This document shows, in pieces, positions 42,932-53,290 of a stretch of DNA of 64,000 nucleotides. Numbering within the stretch: position 1 is the first letter of the stretch; every line of letters starts with the position of its first letter. This DNA is from Methylomonas methanica MC09 (lineage in GTDB: Bacteria; Pseudomonadota; Gammaproteobacteria; Methylococcales; Methylomonadaceae). The notes beneath the pieces were generated by a model. That model did not search any database and was not told the DNA's origin. It saw only the letters and a list, made by a program, of their open reading frames with translations. Location: NCBI RefSeq assembly GCF_000214665.1, contig NC_015572.1:3658001-3722000 (forward strand). The letters are read 5' to 3'. The position numbers and the translations under genes were made by a program.

Positions 42932-45900
42932 TCAATGAAAGTCCCTGGATTTGGCCGCCAGTTCGCCGATCCAGTCGCTGCAATCCTCCAGCTTGCCGGC
43001 GATCAGATGCAGCACGCCGTCTTGTTGTTGCACTATGCCGGATACGCCCAGCAAACGGGCTTTCAACAAGGGTTTGCGTTGCGCCAGCGCGGTTTTCGGC
43101 CAGACGATCAGATTGACTTGGCCGGTTTCGTCTTCCAGGGTCACGAAGGTAACGCCGGCGGCGGTCATGGGCCGTTGCCGGCAAATCACCAAACCGGCCA
43201 CTTGGGCGATGCTGCCGTTGCGGCGTTGCCAAAGGGCCTTGGCGGTGATAAAGCCACGGCCTTGCAGACGCTGGCGCAACAAGGCCAGCGGATGGTCGCG
43301 TAAAGTCAGGCCGGTACTGGCGTAATCGGCCAGAGTATCCTGCACCGGCGACGGCGTTTTCAGCAAAGGCAGCGCCTCGGCAATGCGCGGCACACCGAAC
43401 AGCGGCACCGGCGCCTCAATGCCCGCCGCCGCCCAAAATGTCTGGTGGCGATTGCCGCCCATGGCTTTCAAACCATCGGCCGCAGCCAAAGCCTCCAGGT
43501 CGCGTTTGTCCAGCTTGGCCCGTTCGGACAAATCGGCGATGCTTTCAAAGGCCCGCTGCGCACGAGCCGCCGTGATGCGCGCCGCGGCGGCCTTCGTCAA
43601 ACCCTTGACCTGATTAAATCCCAAACGCAAGGCCAGCGGGCTGACATCGTGTTCCAAGCGACAATCCCAATCGCTATGCCGGACATCCACCGGCCGCACC
43701 TGGACGCCATGGCGGCGGGCATCCTGCACCAACTGCGCCGGCGCGTAAAACCCCATCGGCTGGCTATTCAGCAACCCGCAGCAAAACGCCGCCGGATGAT
43801 GGCATTTCAACCAAGACGATATATAAGCCAACAACGCGAAGCTGGCCGAGTGCGATTCCGGAAAGCCGTAATCGCCGAAACCGCGAATTTGCTGAAAAAT
43901 GCGCTGGGCGAAATCGTCGCGATAACCGCGTTCGCGCATGCCGGCCAGCAGTTTTTGCTCGAAAGGTTCCAGGCCGCCCTTGCGCTTCCAGGCCGCCATG
44001 GCCCGCCGCAGTTCGTCGGCCTCGCCGGCGGTAAAACCGGCGGCCACCATGGCGATTTGCATCACCTGTTCCTGAAAAATCGGAATCCCCAGCGTGCGCT
44101 CCAGCACCTGCCTGACTTCCGGGCTGGGGTAATCGATCGCTTCCAAACCGTTGCGGCGAGCCAGATAAGGGTGCACCATTTCGCCCTGAATCGGCCCGGG
44201 GCGGACGATGGCGATTTCGATGACCAAGTCGTAATAATTGGCCGGCTTCAGGCGCGGCAACATGCTCATTTGCGCCCGCGATTCCACCTGAAACACGCCG
44301 ATGCTGTCGGCTTGCTGCAGCATCCGGTACACCGCCGGATCTTCGGCGGGAATATCGGCCAAATGCCAAACCCGGCCGGTGTATTCCCCCAAGTAGTTCA
44401 GCGTCTTGCGAATCGCGCTGAGCATGCCCAGCGCCAGCACGTCCACCTTCAACAAGCCCATGGCTTCCAGATCGTCTTTTTCCCACTGAATCACGCTGCG
44501 CTCGGCCATGGCCGCGTTTTCCACCGGCACCAGCCGGGTCAGTTCGTCGCGAGCGATCACGAAGCCACCGACATGTTGCGACAAATGCCGCGGAAAGCCC
44601 TTGATTTGCTCGACCAAGGCGCCGAGCCGGCGAATCACCGGGCTGTCGGGATCGAAACCGCAATCCCGTAAGGCTTCCGGCATCAGCTTGTAGCCGTCCC
44701 AACGGTCGACGTTGCCGGCCAAGCGGTCGAGCTGGGCCGGGTTCAAACCCAAGGCCTTGCCGACATCGCGCACCGCGCTACGGCTGCGATAAGTAATCAC
44801 CGTCGCCGCCAGCGCCGCGCGGTGGCGGCCGTATTTACGGTAGATGTATTGAATCACTTCCTCGCGTCGCTCGTGCTCGAAATCGACGTCGATATCCGGC
44901 GGCTCGTTGCGCTCGCGAGACAGGAAACGTTCGAACAACAAGTTCATCCGGCCCGGATCGACTTCGGTGATACCCAGGCAATAGCACACCGCCGAATTGG
45001 CCGCCGAGCCGCGGCCCTGACACAAAATGGCTTGGCTTTTAGCGAACGCCACGATGTCGTGCACGGTCAGAAAGTACGGTTCGTAAGCCAGTTCGGCGAT
45101 CAAAGCCAACTCATGCTCGACTTGCCGCCGCACCTTGGCCGGTTCGCCATCGGGCCAGCGCAGCCTAAGACCGGCTTCGGTCAACTGCCTGAGCCAGGAC
45201 GCCGGCGTATGGCCGTCCGGCACCAGCTCGCTCGGATATTCGTAGCGCAGCTCATCCAGCGAAAACCGGCAGCGGCCGGCGATATTCAGCGTTTCCTCCA
45301 ACCAAGGCGCGGGATACAGTTCGGCCAGCCGGCCTAACGGCCTGAGATGGCGTTCGCCGTTGGCAAACAGCGCGTAACCCAATTCCGACAATGGCCGGCC
45401 GAGGCGGATTGCGGTCAAGGTATCCTGTAGCGCCCGCCGCGAGCGTTTGTGCATATGCACGTCGTTGCAGGCTACCAGCGGAATATCCAGCTGCCGGGCC
45501 AGCGCCTGGACGGCGGCGAGTTTTTCATTGTCCCCGCCGGACAAAAACAAGCCCGCGCCCAGCCACAACTCCCGGCCGAAAAGCTGTTTCAACCAGCGGC
45601 CATCGGCCAAATCCAGGCGTTGCTCCGGCAGCCAAACCGCCAGACAATTGGCCGGAAAATGCCGTTGCACATCATCCCGGCTCAAGCGGTAACTGCCTTT
45701 GCCGGCTTGGCGGCGGGCGACGCTGATCAGATGCGCCAGATTACCGTAACCGGTGCGGTCGACGGCCAACAGCAGCAATTTCAAACCGTCGTCCAAGCGC
45801 ATTTCACTGCCGACGATCAAATCGATAGCGTGTTTGCGGGCCGCCATGTGCGCCCTAACCACGCCGGCCAGGGAGCATTCGTCGGTCAAGGCCAGGGCCC

Positions 45901-46027
45901 GATACCCCAACCGGGCCGCTTCGGCTACCAACTCTTCCGGATGCGAGGCCCCGCGCAGAAAGCTGAAATTGGATAAGCAATGCAGCTCGGCAAATGCCGG
46001 CGGCGGTTTCTCAACCGAACAGGCCAT
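42932..46027 (-). CDS. dnaE2: Error-prone DNA polymerase DnaE2 (ImuC)
   Basis: A 1031-residue C-family polymerase of the DnaE2 class that works with ImuA and ImuB in damage-induced mutagenesis. An N-terminal PHP domain begins AELHCLSNFSFLRGASHPEEL; the palm has the catalytic aspartates in PDIDVDFEHERRE; a C-terminal OB domain (VAGLVICRQRPMTAAGV...FVTLEDETG) is present. Start ATG 46027 lies inside the imuB 3' end (17-bp overlap); the open frame continues upstream only because imuB is read in another frame. Last gene of the lexA operon. Confidence 0.96.
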   Translation of the reverse strand: MACSVEKPPPAFAELHCLSNFSFLRGASHPEELVAEAARLGYRALALTDECSLAGVVRAHMAARKHAIDLIVGSEMRLDDGLKLLLLAVDRTGYGNLAHLISVARRQAGKGSYRLSRDDVQRHFPANCLAVWLPEQRLDLADGRWLKQLFGRELWLGAGLFLSGGDNEKLAAVQALARQLDIPLVACNDVHMHKRSRRALQDTLTAIRLGRPLSELGYALFANGERHLRPLGRLAELYPAPWLEETLNIAGRCRFSLDELRYEYPSELVPDGHTPASWLRQLTEAGLRLRWPDGEPAKVRRQVEHELALIAELAYEPYFLTVHDIVAFAKSQAILCQGRGSAANSAVCYCLGITEVDPGRMNLLFERFLSRERNEPPDIDVDFEHERREEVIQYIYRKYGRHRAALAATVITYRSRSAVRDVGKALGLNPAQLDRLAGNVDRWDGYKLMPEALRDCGFDPDSPVIRRLGALVEQIKGFPRHLSQHVGGFVIARDELTRLVPVENAAMAERSVIQWEKDDLEAMGLLKVDVLALGMLSAIRKTLNYLGEYTGRVWHLADIPAEDPAVYRMLQQADSIGVFQVESRAQMSMLPRLKPANYYDLVIEIAIVRPGPIQGEMVHPYLARRNGLEAIDYPSPEVRQVLERTLGIPIFQEQVMQIAMVAAGFTAGEADELRRAMAAWKRKGGLEPFEQKLLAGMRERGYRDDFAQRIFQQIRGFGDYGFPESHSASFALLAYISSWLKCHHPAAFCCGLLNSQPMGFYAPAQLVQDARRHGVQVRPVDVRHSDWDCRLEHDVSPLALRLGFNQVKGLTKAAAARITAARAQRAFESIADLSERAKLDKRDLEALAAADGLKAMGGNRHQTFWAAAGIEAPVPLFGVPRIAEALPLLKTPSPVQDTLADYASTGLTLRDHPLALLRQRLQGRGFITAKALWQRRNGSIAQVAGLVICRQRPMTAAGVTFVTLEDETGQVNLIVWPKTALAQRKPLLKARLLGVSGIVQQQDGVLHLIAGKLEDCSDWIGELAAKSRDFH

Positions 46028-47498
46028 GGCAATACCAGCCGCCGCCCGGTTTGAGATCGCGAAACACCCACAATTTACGGCCCGCTCTGTCATAGGCGAC
46101 CCGGTAATCGCGCCGGACCGCCGCGCCGTCCCACCAGCCCGATTCGATACGTTCGCTATCCGGCAGGCAATCCAAGCCGGCCGGATCGAGCGACTCAGGT
46201 TCCGGCAGCAGCCAGACCGGCCGCGCCGGCAGCGAAACATCCAACACACCGGCGGCATAAGCCAGAAAACCCGCCCGCTCCGGCCTATAGTCGGCACCTA
46301 TGGCCGGATACTGTAAAGCCTGATGACCGAGCCGGTTTTGCAATTGCTCCAAGGCGGTTTGCCAGTCTTGTTCGCGTTCCCGGCCGTCGTCGAACAAACT
46401 AAAAGTGTGCGGCTGAAACGGCGCAATTGCCTCGCTGACCAGTTCGATACTCAATACCGGCGCCGGCAGCGCGGTGCGTTCCAGTTTTTCCCGCAGCAAA
46501 CGGCAACAATGTTCGGCGTCGCGCGTGGGCAGGCGAAAGCTCAGCTCGATACGGCTGGCCGGCTGCCGGTAATGATATAAAAACAGGTGCACGCCGAGCG
46601 CGGCGGCATCGCGTTGGCGCAGAAAATCGGCCAATTCGGCGGCCAGTTGTTCGACGGCCGGAAAGAAATGCTGCAGCTTTTCCAGTTCGGCCGGCAATTC
46701 CCGGCTGCCGGTAAAACGCGGCGGTTGGTGAAACTGTCGCAAAACCCTATTGTCGTTGCCGGCCAATGCGTCCAAATGGCGCAGTAAGGCAGTGCCATAA
46801 CGGCGTGCCAGACCGTCGCGCGGCAGACGCCATAGATCGGCCAGCCTTTGTACGCCGGTTCGCGATAGCCGCTTCAGCAAACCCTCATCCAGACCCAGCG
46901 CCGTCAGCGGCACCGGCCCCAGCAGAGAGCGCAATGCGGCCGGCTGTTGTGCGATAGTTTCGATCTTTAAGCGCGCCAATAATTCGCCGGCAGCCGGCGT
47001 CGGCGCCAAGGCAAGCGCGCACTGGTAGCCAAGGTCGAGCAAGGCTTGGCGTACTCGTTCACGCAAGCGTTCGACGCCGCCGAACAGCGTCAGACAGCTG
47101 CCGACGTCCAGTAATAGGGCATTCGAGCAATCCAGACTGACCCAGGGGCTGAAGGCCAGGGCGGCATCGGCCAGACGGCTTAGAGCGATTTGCTCCAGCC
47201 GGCTGTCCCTATCCCGGATTTGCAAGCTGGGGCATAAAGCCAGCGCGGCGGCCGGCGCCATGCCCACTGTTACGCCGGCCTGCCGGGCCGGCTCGGAGAC
47301 TGCGTAGAGGCTGGGCCGGCCTTTGTGTTGCTGTTGCAAGGCAACAACCTGCCGTAAATCCAGACCGGCCGCGGTTAACGCCAGCTCCGGAAAATAAGCG
47401 CATAGCCATAGTTTCGCCCGCAGTGGGGAAACAGCCGCCTCGGTTTGCGGCGGCGGTGAAACCTGCGGCGTAAAAACGCCGGCGACCGCCGTGTTCAT
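46011..47498 (-). CDS. imuB: ImuB, catalytically inactive Y-family polymerase
   Basis: A 495-residue Y-family homologue that links ImuC to the beta clamp. It begins after a ~27-residue leader with LWLCAYFPELALTAAG, the ImuB signature; the catalytic acidic residues of Y-family polymerases are missing in this type. Helix-hairpin-helix and little-finger regions follow. ATGA overlap with imuA and 17-bp overlap with dnaE2 point to strict co-translation. Confidence 0.95.
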   Translation of the reverse strand: MNTAVAGVFTPQVSPPPQTEAAVSPLRAKLWLCAYFPELALTAAGLDLRQVVALQQQHKGRPSLYAVSEPARQAGVTVGMAPAAALALCPSLQIRDRDSRLEQIALSRLADAALAFSPWVSLDCSNALLLDVGSCLTLFGGVERLRERVRQALLDLGYQCALALAPTPAAGELLARLKIETIAQQPAALRSLLGPVPLTALGLDEGLLKRLSRTGVQRLADLWRLPRDGLARRYGTALLRHLDALAGNDNRVLRQFHQPPRFTGSRELPAELEKLQHFFPAVEQLAAELADFLRQRDAAALGVHLFLYHYRQPASRIELSFRLPTRDAEHCCRLLREKLERTALPAPVLSIELVSEAIAPFQPHTFSLFDDGREREQDWQTALEQLQNRLGHQALQYPAIGADYRPERAGFLAYAAGVLDVSLPARPVWLLPEPESLDPAGLDCLPDSERIESGWWDGAAVRRDYRVAYDRAGRKLWVFRDLKPGGGWYCHGLFG

Positions 47499-48118
47499 GC
47501 TAACGCCAACACTAGGCGGTGTTGACGCAGACTGCCGCGCGCCTTACGGATTTCCAGCAGCAAACCGCCGGTTTGACGTTGCAAGGCAATGCTTAAGGCG
47601 GCATGCCCTATCGATGCACCCGGGTCCGTAAACAGCACCGCCAGCGCATTGCCGGCTTCGGCGGCCAATTGCAGGCGGCGGGTTTGATGCGCGGCCAACC
47701 GTTGTTTCGGCCAAGCCAGCGTCATGCCGCAGCAATTGGTACGCAACAATTTTTCCAAGGCCCACAGCAGGTCGGCGTCATTAGGACAGGCAACCACCAG
47801 TACTTGCGCCAGCTCGACGCCGGCCTGCTGCAAACCCGGCGCATACGGCCGGCAAGGCGGCGCCAACCAGACGATGCGCCGGCCTTGGCGACTCAACTCG
47901 GCCATGGCCGGCAACAGCAACGGTAATTCGCCGCAGCCGACGTGCGGTATCTCCAGGTTCAGCAAGGCCCCAGCCGGCCAGCCGCCGCCCGGCAGCAAGG
48001 CGTCCAGCTCGGGAAAACCGGTAGCCATGCCGGCTTGCAGACTGTCCGGAATTTGCAGACCGCGCCAGACCAAACTTTGGCTGCGTAGCCAGTCGTCGAG
48101 TTGCCGCGAAGCCGTCAT
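47495..48118 (-). CDS. imuA: ImuA, SOS mutagenesis accessory protein
   Basis: A 207-residue RecA/SulA-like protein that is the first ImuABC component. GFPELDALLPGGGWPAGALLNLEIPHVGCGELPLLLPAMAEL is the RecA-type core, with a degenerate P-loop. It overlaps both lexA (ATGA) and imuB (ATGA). Translesion synthesis in related bacteria depends on the whole set. Confidence 0.93.
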   Translation of the reverse strand: MTASRQLDDWLRSQSLVWRGLQIPDSLQAGMATGFPELDALLPGGGWPAGALLNLEIPHVGCGELPLLLPAMAELSRQGRRIVWLAPPCRPYAPGLQQAGVELAQVLVVACPNDADLLWALEKLLRTNCCGMTLAWPKQRLAAHQTRRLQLAAEAGNALAVLFTDPGASIGHAALSIALQRQTGGLLLEIRKARGSLRQHRLVLALA

Positions 48119-48723
48119 GGCAGATCGTTGCGAATCACACCGACCACGATACCTTCGATGACCAGCGTGTCGCGTCGTAGATCGATTTCAAGCGCCGCGA
48201 AATCCGGATTCTCCGGCTGCAAAATCGCCTTGTCGCCGTCCAGCCGCAAGCGTTTGACGGTGGCTTCATCGCCGATGCGGGCCACCACAATCTGGCCGCT
48301 ATCGGCCCGTGGCGTGCGTTGCACCGCCAGCAAGTCGCCATCCAGTATGCCGGCGTCACGCATGCTCATGCCGTGTACCCGCAATAAATAATCGGCGCGG
48401 CGGCGGAACAGTTCAGGATCGAGCTTGCAATAGCTCTCGATATGCTCCTCGGCCAAAATCGGTTGGCCGGCGGCCACCCGGCCGACCAGCGGCAGGCCTC
48501 TGTCGTTACCGGTTTTTAATAAGCGAATGCCGCGCGACGCCGACGGTACCAGCTCGATCATCCCTTTACGCGCCAGCGCCTGCAAATGGCCCCGAATGCT
48601 GTTGGTCGAGCGCACCTGAAAGGCAGCGGTAATTTCGGCGATAGTCGGCGGAAAACCCGCTTCGGCCACGCTTTGTTCGATAAAGTCGAGTACGGCTTGC
48701 TGCCGGTCTGTTAACGGTTTCAT
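48115..48723 (-). CDS. lexA: LexA repressor
   Basis: A 202-residue SOS repressor, the same length as E. coli LexA. Winged-helix domain 1-70; self-cleavage site A85-G86 (VAAGQP); catalytic S120 in GMSMRD and K157 in ATVKRL. ATG at 48723 gives MKPLTDRQQAVLDFIEQ; the longer frame to 48825 crosses the LexA box and is rejected. Autorepression is expected from the box 15 bp upstream. Confidence 0.97.
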   Translation of the reverse strand: MKPLTDRQQAVLDFIEQSVAEAGFPPTIAEITAAFQVRSTNSIRGHLQALARKGMIELVPSASRGIRLLKTGNDRGLPLVGRVAAGQPILAEEHIESYCKLDPELFRRRADYLLRVHGMSMRDAGILDGDLLAVQRTPRADSGQIVVARIGDEATVKRLRLDGDKAILQPENPDFAALEIDLRRDTLVIEGIVVGVIRNDLP

Positions 48724-48737
48724 ACTGCTTTTAGAAT

Positions 48738-48757
48738 TACTGACTATATGTGCAGTA
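48738..48757. promoter_or_regulatory. LexA (SOS) box
   Basis: TACTG-N10-CAGTA, a perfect match of both outer half-sites to the E. coli type consensus, 15 bp from the lexA start. It should put lexA-imuA-imuB-dnaE2 under SOS control. Confidence 0.9.
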
Positions 48758-48915
48758 TAGAGCGCTTTTAATCGACTTGGCAAGCCGGCGTATAGTGGTT
48801 TTTGTTGCCCCTTTTCTGTCAACATGGGTTATAACAAGCACCTTGACGGCAATAGTTTAAAGCCGACTCGACTCAGACTTTAGCGGGTAAAACCCGCGAT
48901 TTGGCAAAGCGAACG

Positions 48916-50196
48916 ATGAGAATAACGCACAACGCCACAGCCAATCCGGTTATACACGGGCATTCAATACCGCGAGTGCTGGCCGCCCTGCTGACACTGT
49001 TCGTCCCGGGCTGCCAGACCGAACCGCCGCCACCGCAACCGATGCTGAATTGGTATGTGTTCGACGAACGTTCCGGGGCGTTTCGCGAGGCCGCCGCCGC
49101 TTGTTCCGAGCAAGCCGCTGGACGCTATCACATCGTCCTCAACCCGCTGCCCAGCGATGCCGACCAGCAGCGCGAGCAGTTGGTACGCCGTCTGGCCGCC
49201 GCCGACCCGGCTATCGACATTGTCGGCATGGATGTGATCTGGACCGCCGAATTCGCCGCCGCCGGCTGGATACTGCCCTGGCCGGAGCAGACCTCGCAAC
49301 GTATTTCAAATGGGCGCTTGCCGGCGGCAGTGGCCAGCGGCCGCTATAACGGACAGAGCTGGGCCGTGCCGTTTACCAGTAACGCCCAATTATTGTGGTA
49401 CCGCAGCGACCGCATAGACAAAGCCCCACAGAACTGGCGAACCCTGCTCGCCCAAGCCGAAGCCCTGAACACGCCGGGCGCTCTGCAATTGCAAGGCCAG
49501 CGTTACGAGGGCCTGACGGTATTTTTCGTTTCGCTGTTGGCCTCGGCCGGCGGCGCGGTGCTGGACGCGAACGGCGAGCTGTCTCTGCCGGACGAGGCTA
49601 CCCTGGCAGTCCTGACGTTGATGCAGCGTATCGCCACCTCGCCGGCCGTATCGCGGTCCCTGGCCACCGACCGCGAAGATCAAGCGCGGCTGGCCTTCGA
49701 AACCGGCCGGCCGAGTTTTATGCTTAATTATTCCTTTGTCTGGCCCAGCGCGCAGCAAAACGCCCCCGAAGTAGCCAAACACATGGCTTACAGCCGCTGG
49801 CCGGCCGTCAGCCCGCATCATCCCAGCCGCGTCACGCTGGGCGGCATCAATCTGGGCGTTGCCGCCTACGGCCGACACCCGCAACTGGCTTTTGAAGCGG
49901 CGGAATGCCTGGCGTCGGCGGCCAACCAGATCAAGGCCGCCGTACAAGGCGGCATGCCGCCCACCCTGGAAGCTTTATACGACAACCCCGAAGTGCGGCG
50001 GCAGTTTCCGTTTGCCGACACCTTGCATGATACGTTGCGCGACGCGGTGCTACGGCCGCCCAGCCCGCTCTACAACGATATTTCCCTGGCTATCAGCCGT
50101 ACCTTGCACCCCATGCGCGACATAAAACCCGCCGCCGACCTGCCAAGGCTGCGCCGCGCCGTACAACGGGCCTTGCACTCGGAGGGCTTGTTATGA
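48916..50196 (+). CDS. ABC transporter sugar-binding lipoprotein
   Basis: A 426-residue extracellular solute-binding protein, family 1. The lipoprotein signal ends in FVPGC (mature Cys near residue 33). The body has the features of MalE/LpqY-like carbohydrate binders: NPLPSDADQQREQLVRRLAA, DIVGMDVIWTAEFAAAGW and WAVPFTSNAQLLWYRSD. ATG 48916 is chosen over TTG 48901. ATGA overlap with the first permease. The ligand is likely a di- or oligosaccharide; trehalose or maltose type is a guess from resemblance to LpqY-SugABC. Confidence 0.92.
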   Translation: MRITHNATANPVIHGHSIPRVLAALLTLFVPGCQTEPPPPQPMLNWYVFDERSGAFREAAAACSEQAAGRYHIVLNPLPSDADQQREQLVRRLAAADPAIDIVGMDVIWTAEFAAAGWILPWPEQTSQRISNGRLPAAVASGRYNGQSWAVPFTSNAQLLWYRSDRIDKAPQNWRTLLAQAEALNTPGALQLQGQRYEGLTVFFVSLLASAGGAVLDANGELSLPDEATLAVLTLMQRIATSPAVSRSLATDREDQARLAFETGRPSFMLNYSFVWPSAQQNAPEVAKHMAYSRWPAVSPHHPSRVTLGGINLGVAAYGRHPQLAFEAAECLASAANQIKAAVQGGMPPTLEALYDNPEVRRQFPFADTLHDTLRDAVLRPPSPLYNDISLAISRTLHPMRDIKPAADLPRLRRAVQRALHSEGLL

Positions 50197-51071
50197 GCAT
50201 CAACAAAGCCGAACGCCGCCTGGGCTGGTTGTTGTGCGCACCCGCCGTGGTGGCGATGCTGCTGGTCACCGGCTACCCGATCGCTTATGCGCTGTGGCTG
50301 TCCTTGTTTCGCTACGACTTGCGTTTTCAGGCGCAGCGCAGCTTTGTCGGTCTGGCCAATTATGCCAGCGTGCTGAGCTCGGACGTCTGGTGGAAAGCCC
50401 TGACCAATACCCTTCTTATCACTATAGGCTCGGTGAGTGTCGAACTCATCCTGGGTTTGGCGCTGGCGCTGCTGGCCCACAAAACCACTATCGGCCGCCG
50501 CAGCGTCAGAACCGCAATCTTGGTGCCCTATGCCATCATCACCGTAGTGGCGGCACTGGCCTGGAAATTCGCCTTCGACCCCACTACCGGTTTCGTCAAC
50601 GCCCTGCTGGGTTTGCAAAACGCCTGGCTCACCGAACATTGGTCGGCGTTTTTCGTGATTATCTGCAGCGAGATCTGGAAGACCACGCCGTTTATGGCCT
50701 TGCTGCTTTTGGCCGGGCTGACCCAAATCCCGGCGGACCTGCTGAAAGCCGCCCGGGTGGACGGAGCAACGGCCTGGCAACGCTTACGCCTGATTACCCT
50801 GCCGCTGATGAAGCCGACGATTATGGTGGCCCTGTTATTCCGCACCCTGGACGCCTTCCGGATTTTCGACACGGTCTATGTGCAAACCCGTGGTGCCCAG
50901 GATACCGAAACCGTATCCATCGTCGGCTACAACACCTTGATCGTGCGGCTTAATTTGGGGCTGGGCTCGGCGGTCTCGGTATTGATCTTCATCTGCGTGC
51001 TGCTGATCGCCTGGCTGTTCGTCAAAGGCTTCGGCGCCCCGCTCGCGCAACGCAACGGCGGCCGATCATGA
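50193..51071 (+). CDS. Carbohydrate ABC transporter permease (MalF/UgpA type)
   Basis: A 292-residue inner-membrane permease with six predicted helices. The cytoplasmic EAA loop is seen as [25 protein letters not shown], which contacts the ATPase. It lies between the binding protein and the second permease with 4-bp overlaps on both sides. Confidence 0.93.
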   Translation: MSINKAERRLGWLLCAPAVVAMLLVTGYPIAYALWLSLFRYDLRFQAQRSFVGLANYASVLSSDVWWKALTNTLLITIGSVSVELILGLALALLAHKTTIGRRSVRTAILVPYAIITVVAALAWKFAFDPTTGFVNALLGLQNAWLTEHWSAFFVIICSEIWKTTPFMALLLLAGLTQIPADLLKAARVDGATAWQRLRLITLPLMKPTIMVALLFRTLDAFRIFDTVYVQTRGAQDTETVSIVGYNTLIVRLNLGLGSAVSVLIFICVLLIAWLFVKGFGAPLAQRNGGRS

Positions 51072-51895
51072 CATTCCGCCTGGAGAAACTGTTTTGGAGC
51101 GGCAGCGGCCTGCTGGCTGTGGTTTATGCGCTGTTACCGGTGGCGTGGATCGTTTCGCTGTCCTTGAAACATCCGGCTGATTTAAACGACCAACGCTTCT
51201 TTGCCAGCCGGATCAGTTTCGACAATTACCGCACGGTATTCAGCGACTCCCAATTTCCGGCGGCCTTGTGGAATTCGGTCGGCATTGCCGGCATCGCCAC
51301 CTTGTTGTCGGTCGCGCTGGCGATGTTTGCCGCCTATGCCATCGTGCGTCTGGAGTTTCCCGGCAAAAAGGCGGTAATGGCCGGCGCTTTGGCCATCGCC
51401 ATGTTCCCGCCGGTCGCCATTATCGGTCCGTTATTCAATTTATGGCGCCTGTTCGGCCTGTTCGACAGTTGGGCCGGCTTGATCCTGCCGTATATGACCT
51501 TTACCTTACCCTTGGCGATCTGGACCCTGGCGGCCTTTTTCCGGGAAATCCCCTGGGATTTGGATAAAGCCGCCCGCGTGGACGGCGCGACGCCGCTGCA
51601 AGCCTTTGTTTATGTCATCGCGCCGCTAGCCGCGCCCGGCGTGTTCACCTCGGCGATACTGGTGTTTATTTTCGCCTGGAACGATTTTCTGTTCGCCAGC
51701 GCGCTGACTTCCACCAACGCCGCCCGCACGGTGCCGGCCGCTATCGCTTTCTTTACCGGCAGCTCGCAATTCGAACAACCCATAGGCTCGATTGCCGCCG
51801 CGTCGGTGGTGGTGACACTGCCGGTCATGCTACTGGTGCTGTTGTTCCAGCGCCGTATCGTCGCCGGACTTACCGCCGGCGCGGTTAAAGGATAG
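51068..51895 (+). CDS. Carbohydrate ABC transporter permease (MalG/UgpE type)
   Basis: A 275-residue permease, second of the pair, with the EAA loop [28 protein letters not shown] and six helices. It forms a heterodimer with the upstream permease. ATGA overlap upstream; the ATPase gene starts 10 bp downstream. Confidence 0.93.
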   Translation: MTFRLEKLFWSGSGLLAVVYALLPVAWIVSLSLKHPADLNDQRFFASRISFDNYRTVFSDSQFPAALWNSVGIAGIATLLSVALAMFAAYAIVRLEFPGKKAVMAGALAIAMFPPVAIIGPLFNLWRLFGLFDSWAGLILPYMTFTLPLAIWTLAAFFREIPWDLDKAARVDGATPLQAFVYVIAPLAAPGVFTSAILVFIFAWNDFLFASALTSTNAARTVPAAIAFFTGSSQFEQPIGSIAAASVVVTLPVMLLVLLFQRRIVAGLTAGAVKG

Positions 51896-51905
51896 GAACC
51901 CATAC

Positions 51906-53045
51906 ATGGCCGAAATCGTACTAGACCGCGTCAGCAAGATTTTTCCGGACGGCACCACGCCCTTAAAATCCGCCAGTTTCACAATACATGACGGCGAGTT
52001 TTTCATTTTGGTCGGCCCGTCCGGCTGCGGCAAATCCACATTGCTGAATATGATCGTCGGCCTGGAGCAGGTCAGCGGCGGCGAAATTCGGGTCGACGGG
52101 CAAGTGATTAACCATCTCGACCCCAAGGATCGCAACATGGCGATGGTGTTTCAAAGCTACGCGATCTATCCGCACATGAGCGTCAGAGAAAACCTGGCCT
52201 TTCCGTTAAAATTGGCCAAACTGCCGCCGGCGGAAATCGAGCGTCGGGTAAGCCAAGCCGCCGATATTCTGGAATTGACCGCCCTGCTCGACCGCAAACC
52301 CGCCAGCCTGTCCGGCGGCCAACGCCAGCGTGTAGCCATGGGCCGCGCCATCGTCCGCGAACCCAAGGCTTTTTTATTGGACGAACCGTTGTCCAATCTG
52401 GACGCCAGACTGCGAGTGCAAATGCGTAGCGAAATCGCCCGCCTGCAAAAACGCCTGGGCACTACCATGCTTTACGTCACCCACGATCAGACCGAAGCCA
52501 TGACCTTGGGCGACCGGGTCGCGGTACTGCATCAAGGCGAAGTACAACAGATAGGCACCCCGCATACGCTTTACCGGCAGCCGGCCAATTTATTCGTGGC
52601 CGGCTTTATAGGTTCGCCCGGCATGAACTTATTACCGGCGCAAATCAGCGGTTCCCGGCTGATTTTGCCCATGGGCGAAACCAGTGTAACGCCGTCTTCG
52701 CCGTTAGCCGATACGCAACTGATAGCCGGCTTTCGCCCCGAACACCTGCGACACGTGGAAACTGCAAACACCGGTGCCGCTGATTTGGTGTTTGAGGCGA
52801 CCGCCGAAGTCGTGGAATGGCTGGGAGCCGAACTATTCGTCCATTTCGATACCCATTGCCCGCCAGCCCGGCTAAAAACGGAGTGGCCGGCGGAATTGTC
52901 GAGCAAAATCGACGGCGACGGCAGACTGCCCTGCGTGGCCAGACTCGATCCCGCCGTTTCCATCAAAAAAGGCGACAGGCTTTTATTCGCTCTGGAGACG
53001 GGTAAGATTCAATTATTCGACCGGCAAACCGGATGCGCCGTTTGA
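51906..53045 (+). CDS. Carbohydrate ABC transporter ATPase (UgpC/MalK type)
   Basis: A 379-residue ATPase. Walker A GPSGCGKST (37-45), signature LSGGQRQR, Walker B FLLDEPLSNLDA and the His switch (VTHDQTEAM) are complete. Residues ~240-379 form the MalK-type regulatory OB domain (FRPEHL). It completes a four-gene importer: binding lipoprotein, two permeases, ATPase. A 7-bp plus 5-bp stem hairpin (53052-53080) follows the stop. Confidence 0.95.
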   Translation: MAEIVLDRVSKIFPDGTTPLKSASFTIHDGEFFILVGPSGCGKSTLLNMIVGLEQVSGGEIRVDGQVINHLDPKDRNMAMVFQSYAIYPHMSVRENLAFPLKLAKLPPAEIERRVSQAADILELTALLDRKPASLSGGQRQRVAMGRAIVREPKAFLLDEPLSNLDARLRVQMRSEIARLQKRLGTTMLYVTHDQTEAMTLGDRVAVLHQGEVQQIGTPHTLYRQPANLFVAGFIGSPGMNLLPAQISGSRLILPMGETSVTPSSPLADTQLIAGFRPEHLRHVETANTGAADLVFEATAEVVEWLGAELFVHFDTHCPPARLKTEWPAELSSKIDGDGRLPCVARLDPAVSIKKGDRLLFALETGKIQLFDRQTGCAV

Positions 53046-53051
53046 AGATCG

Positions 53052-53080
53052 GCCGTGGCATTCCTTAGGAATACCACGGC
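53052..53080 (+). terminator. Hairpin after ABC importer operon
   Basis: GCCGTGG (53052-53058) with CCACGGC (53074-53080) and inner ATTCC with GGAAT, 3-nt loop. No T-run follows, so termination strength is uncertain. Confidence 0.5.
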
Positions 53081-53290
53081 TCATTGATGCGCCCGCACTT
53101 ATAACATTTCCTATTCGCGCTCCATTCGCCAAAGCGGATAGTGCGCGAGTCAAGCAATCAAATTTGTCAAAACCCGCTTTTCCTTTTAGAGTTTGCCCTC
53201 AGTTGCTCGATTCGGCGTGCTCTCCCACATCCGCCAGAGCCGTATTTCAATAGCACACCCGCATACAAATTTGATTGATTTGGATAAGAC
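53081..53290. other. Short non-coding region
   Basis: About 210 bp without a gene, ahead of the two-gene membrane/transglutaminase operon. Confidence 0.4.

Noticed and set aside
43445..44671. 408-codon plus-strand ORF inside dnaE2
   Set aside because: It is the shadow of a GC-rich real gene on the other strand; composition is His/Arg/Gln-rich without domain logic.
46028..46297. Upstream extension of the dnaE2 frame
   Set aside because: The segment is imuB coding in another frame; the PHP domain begins after ATG 46027.
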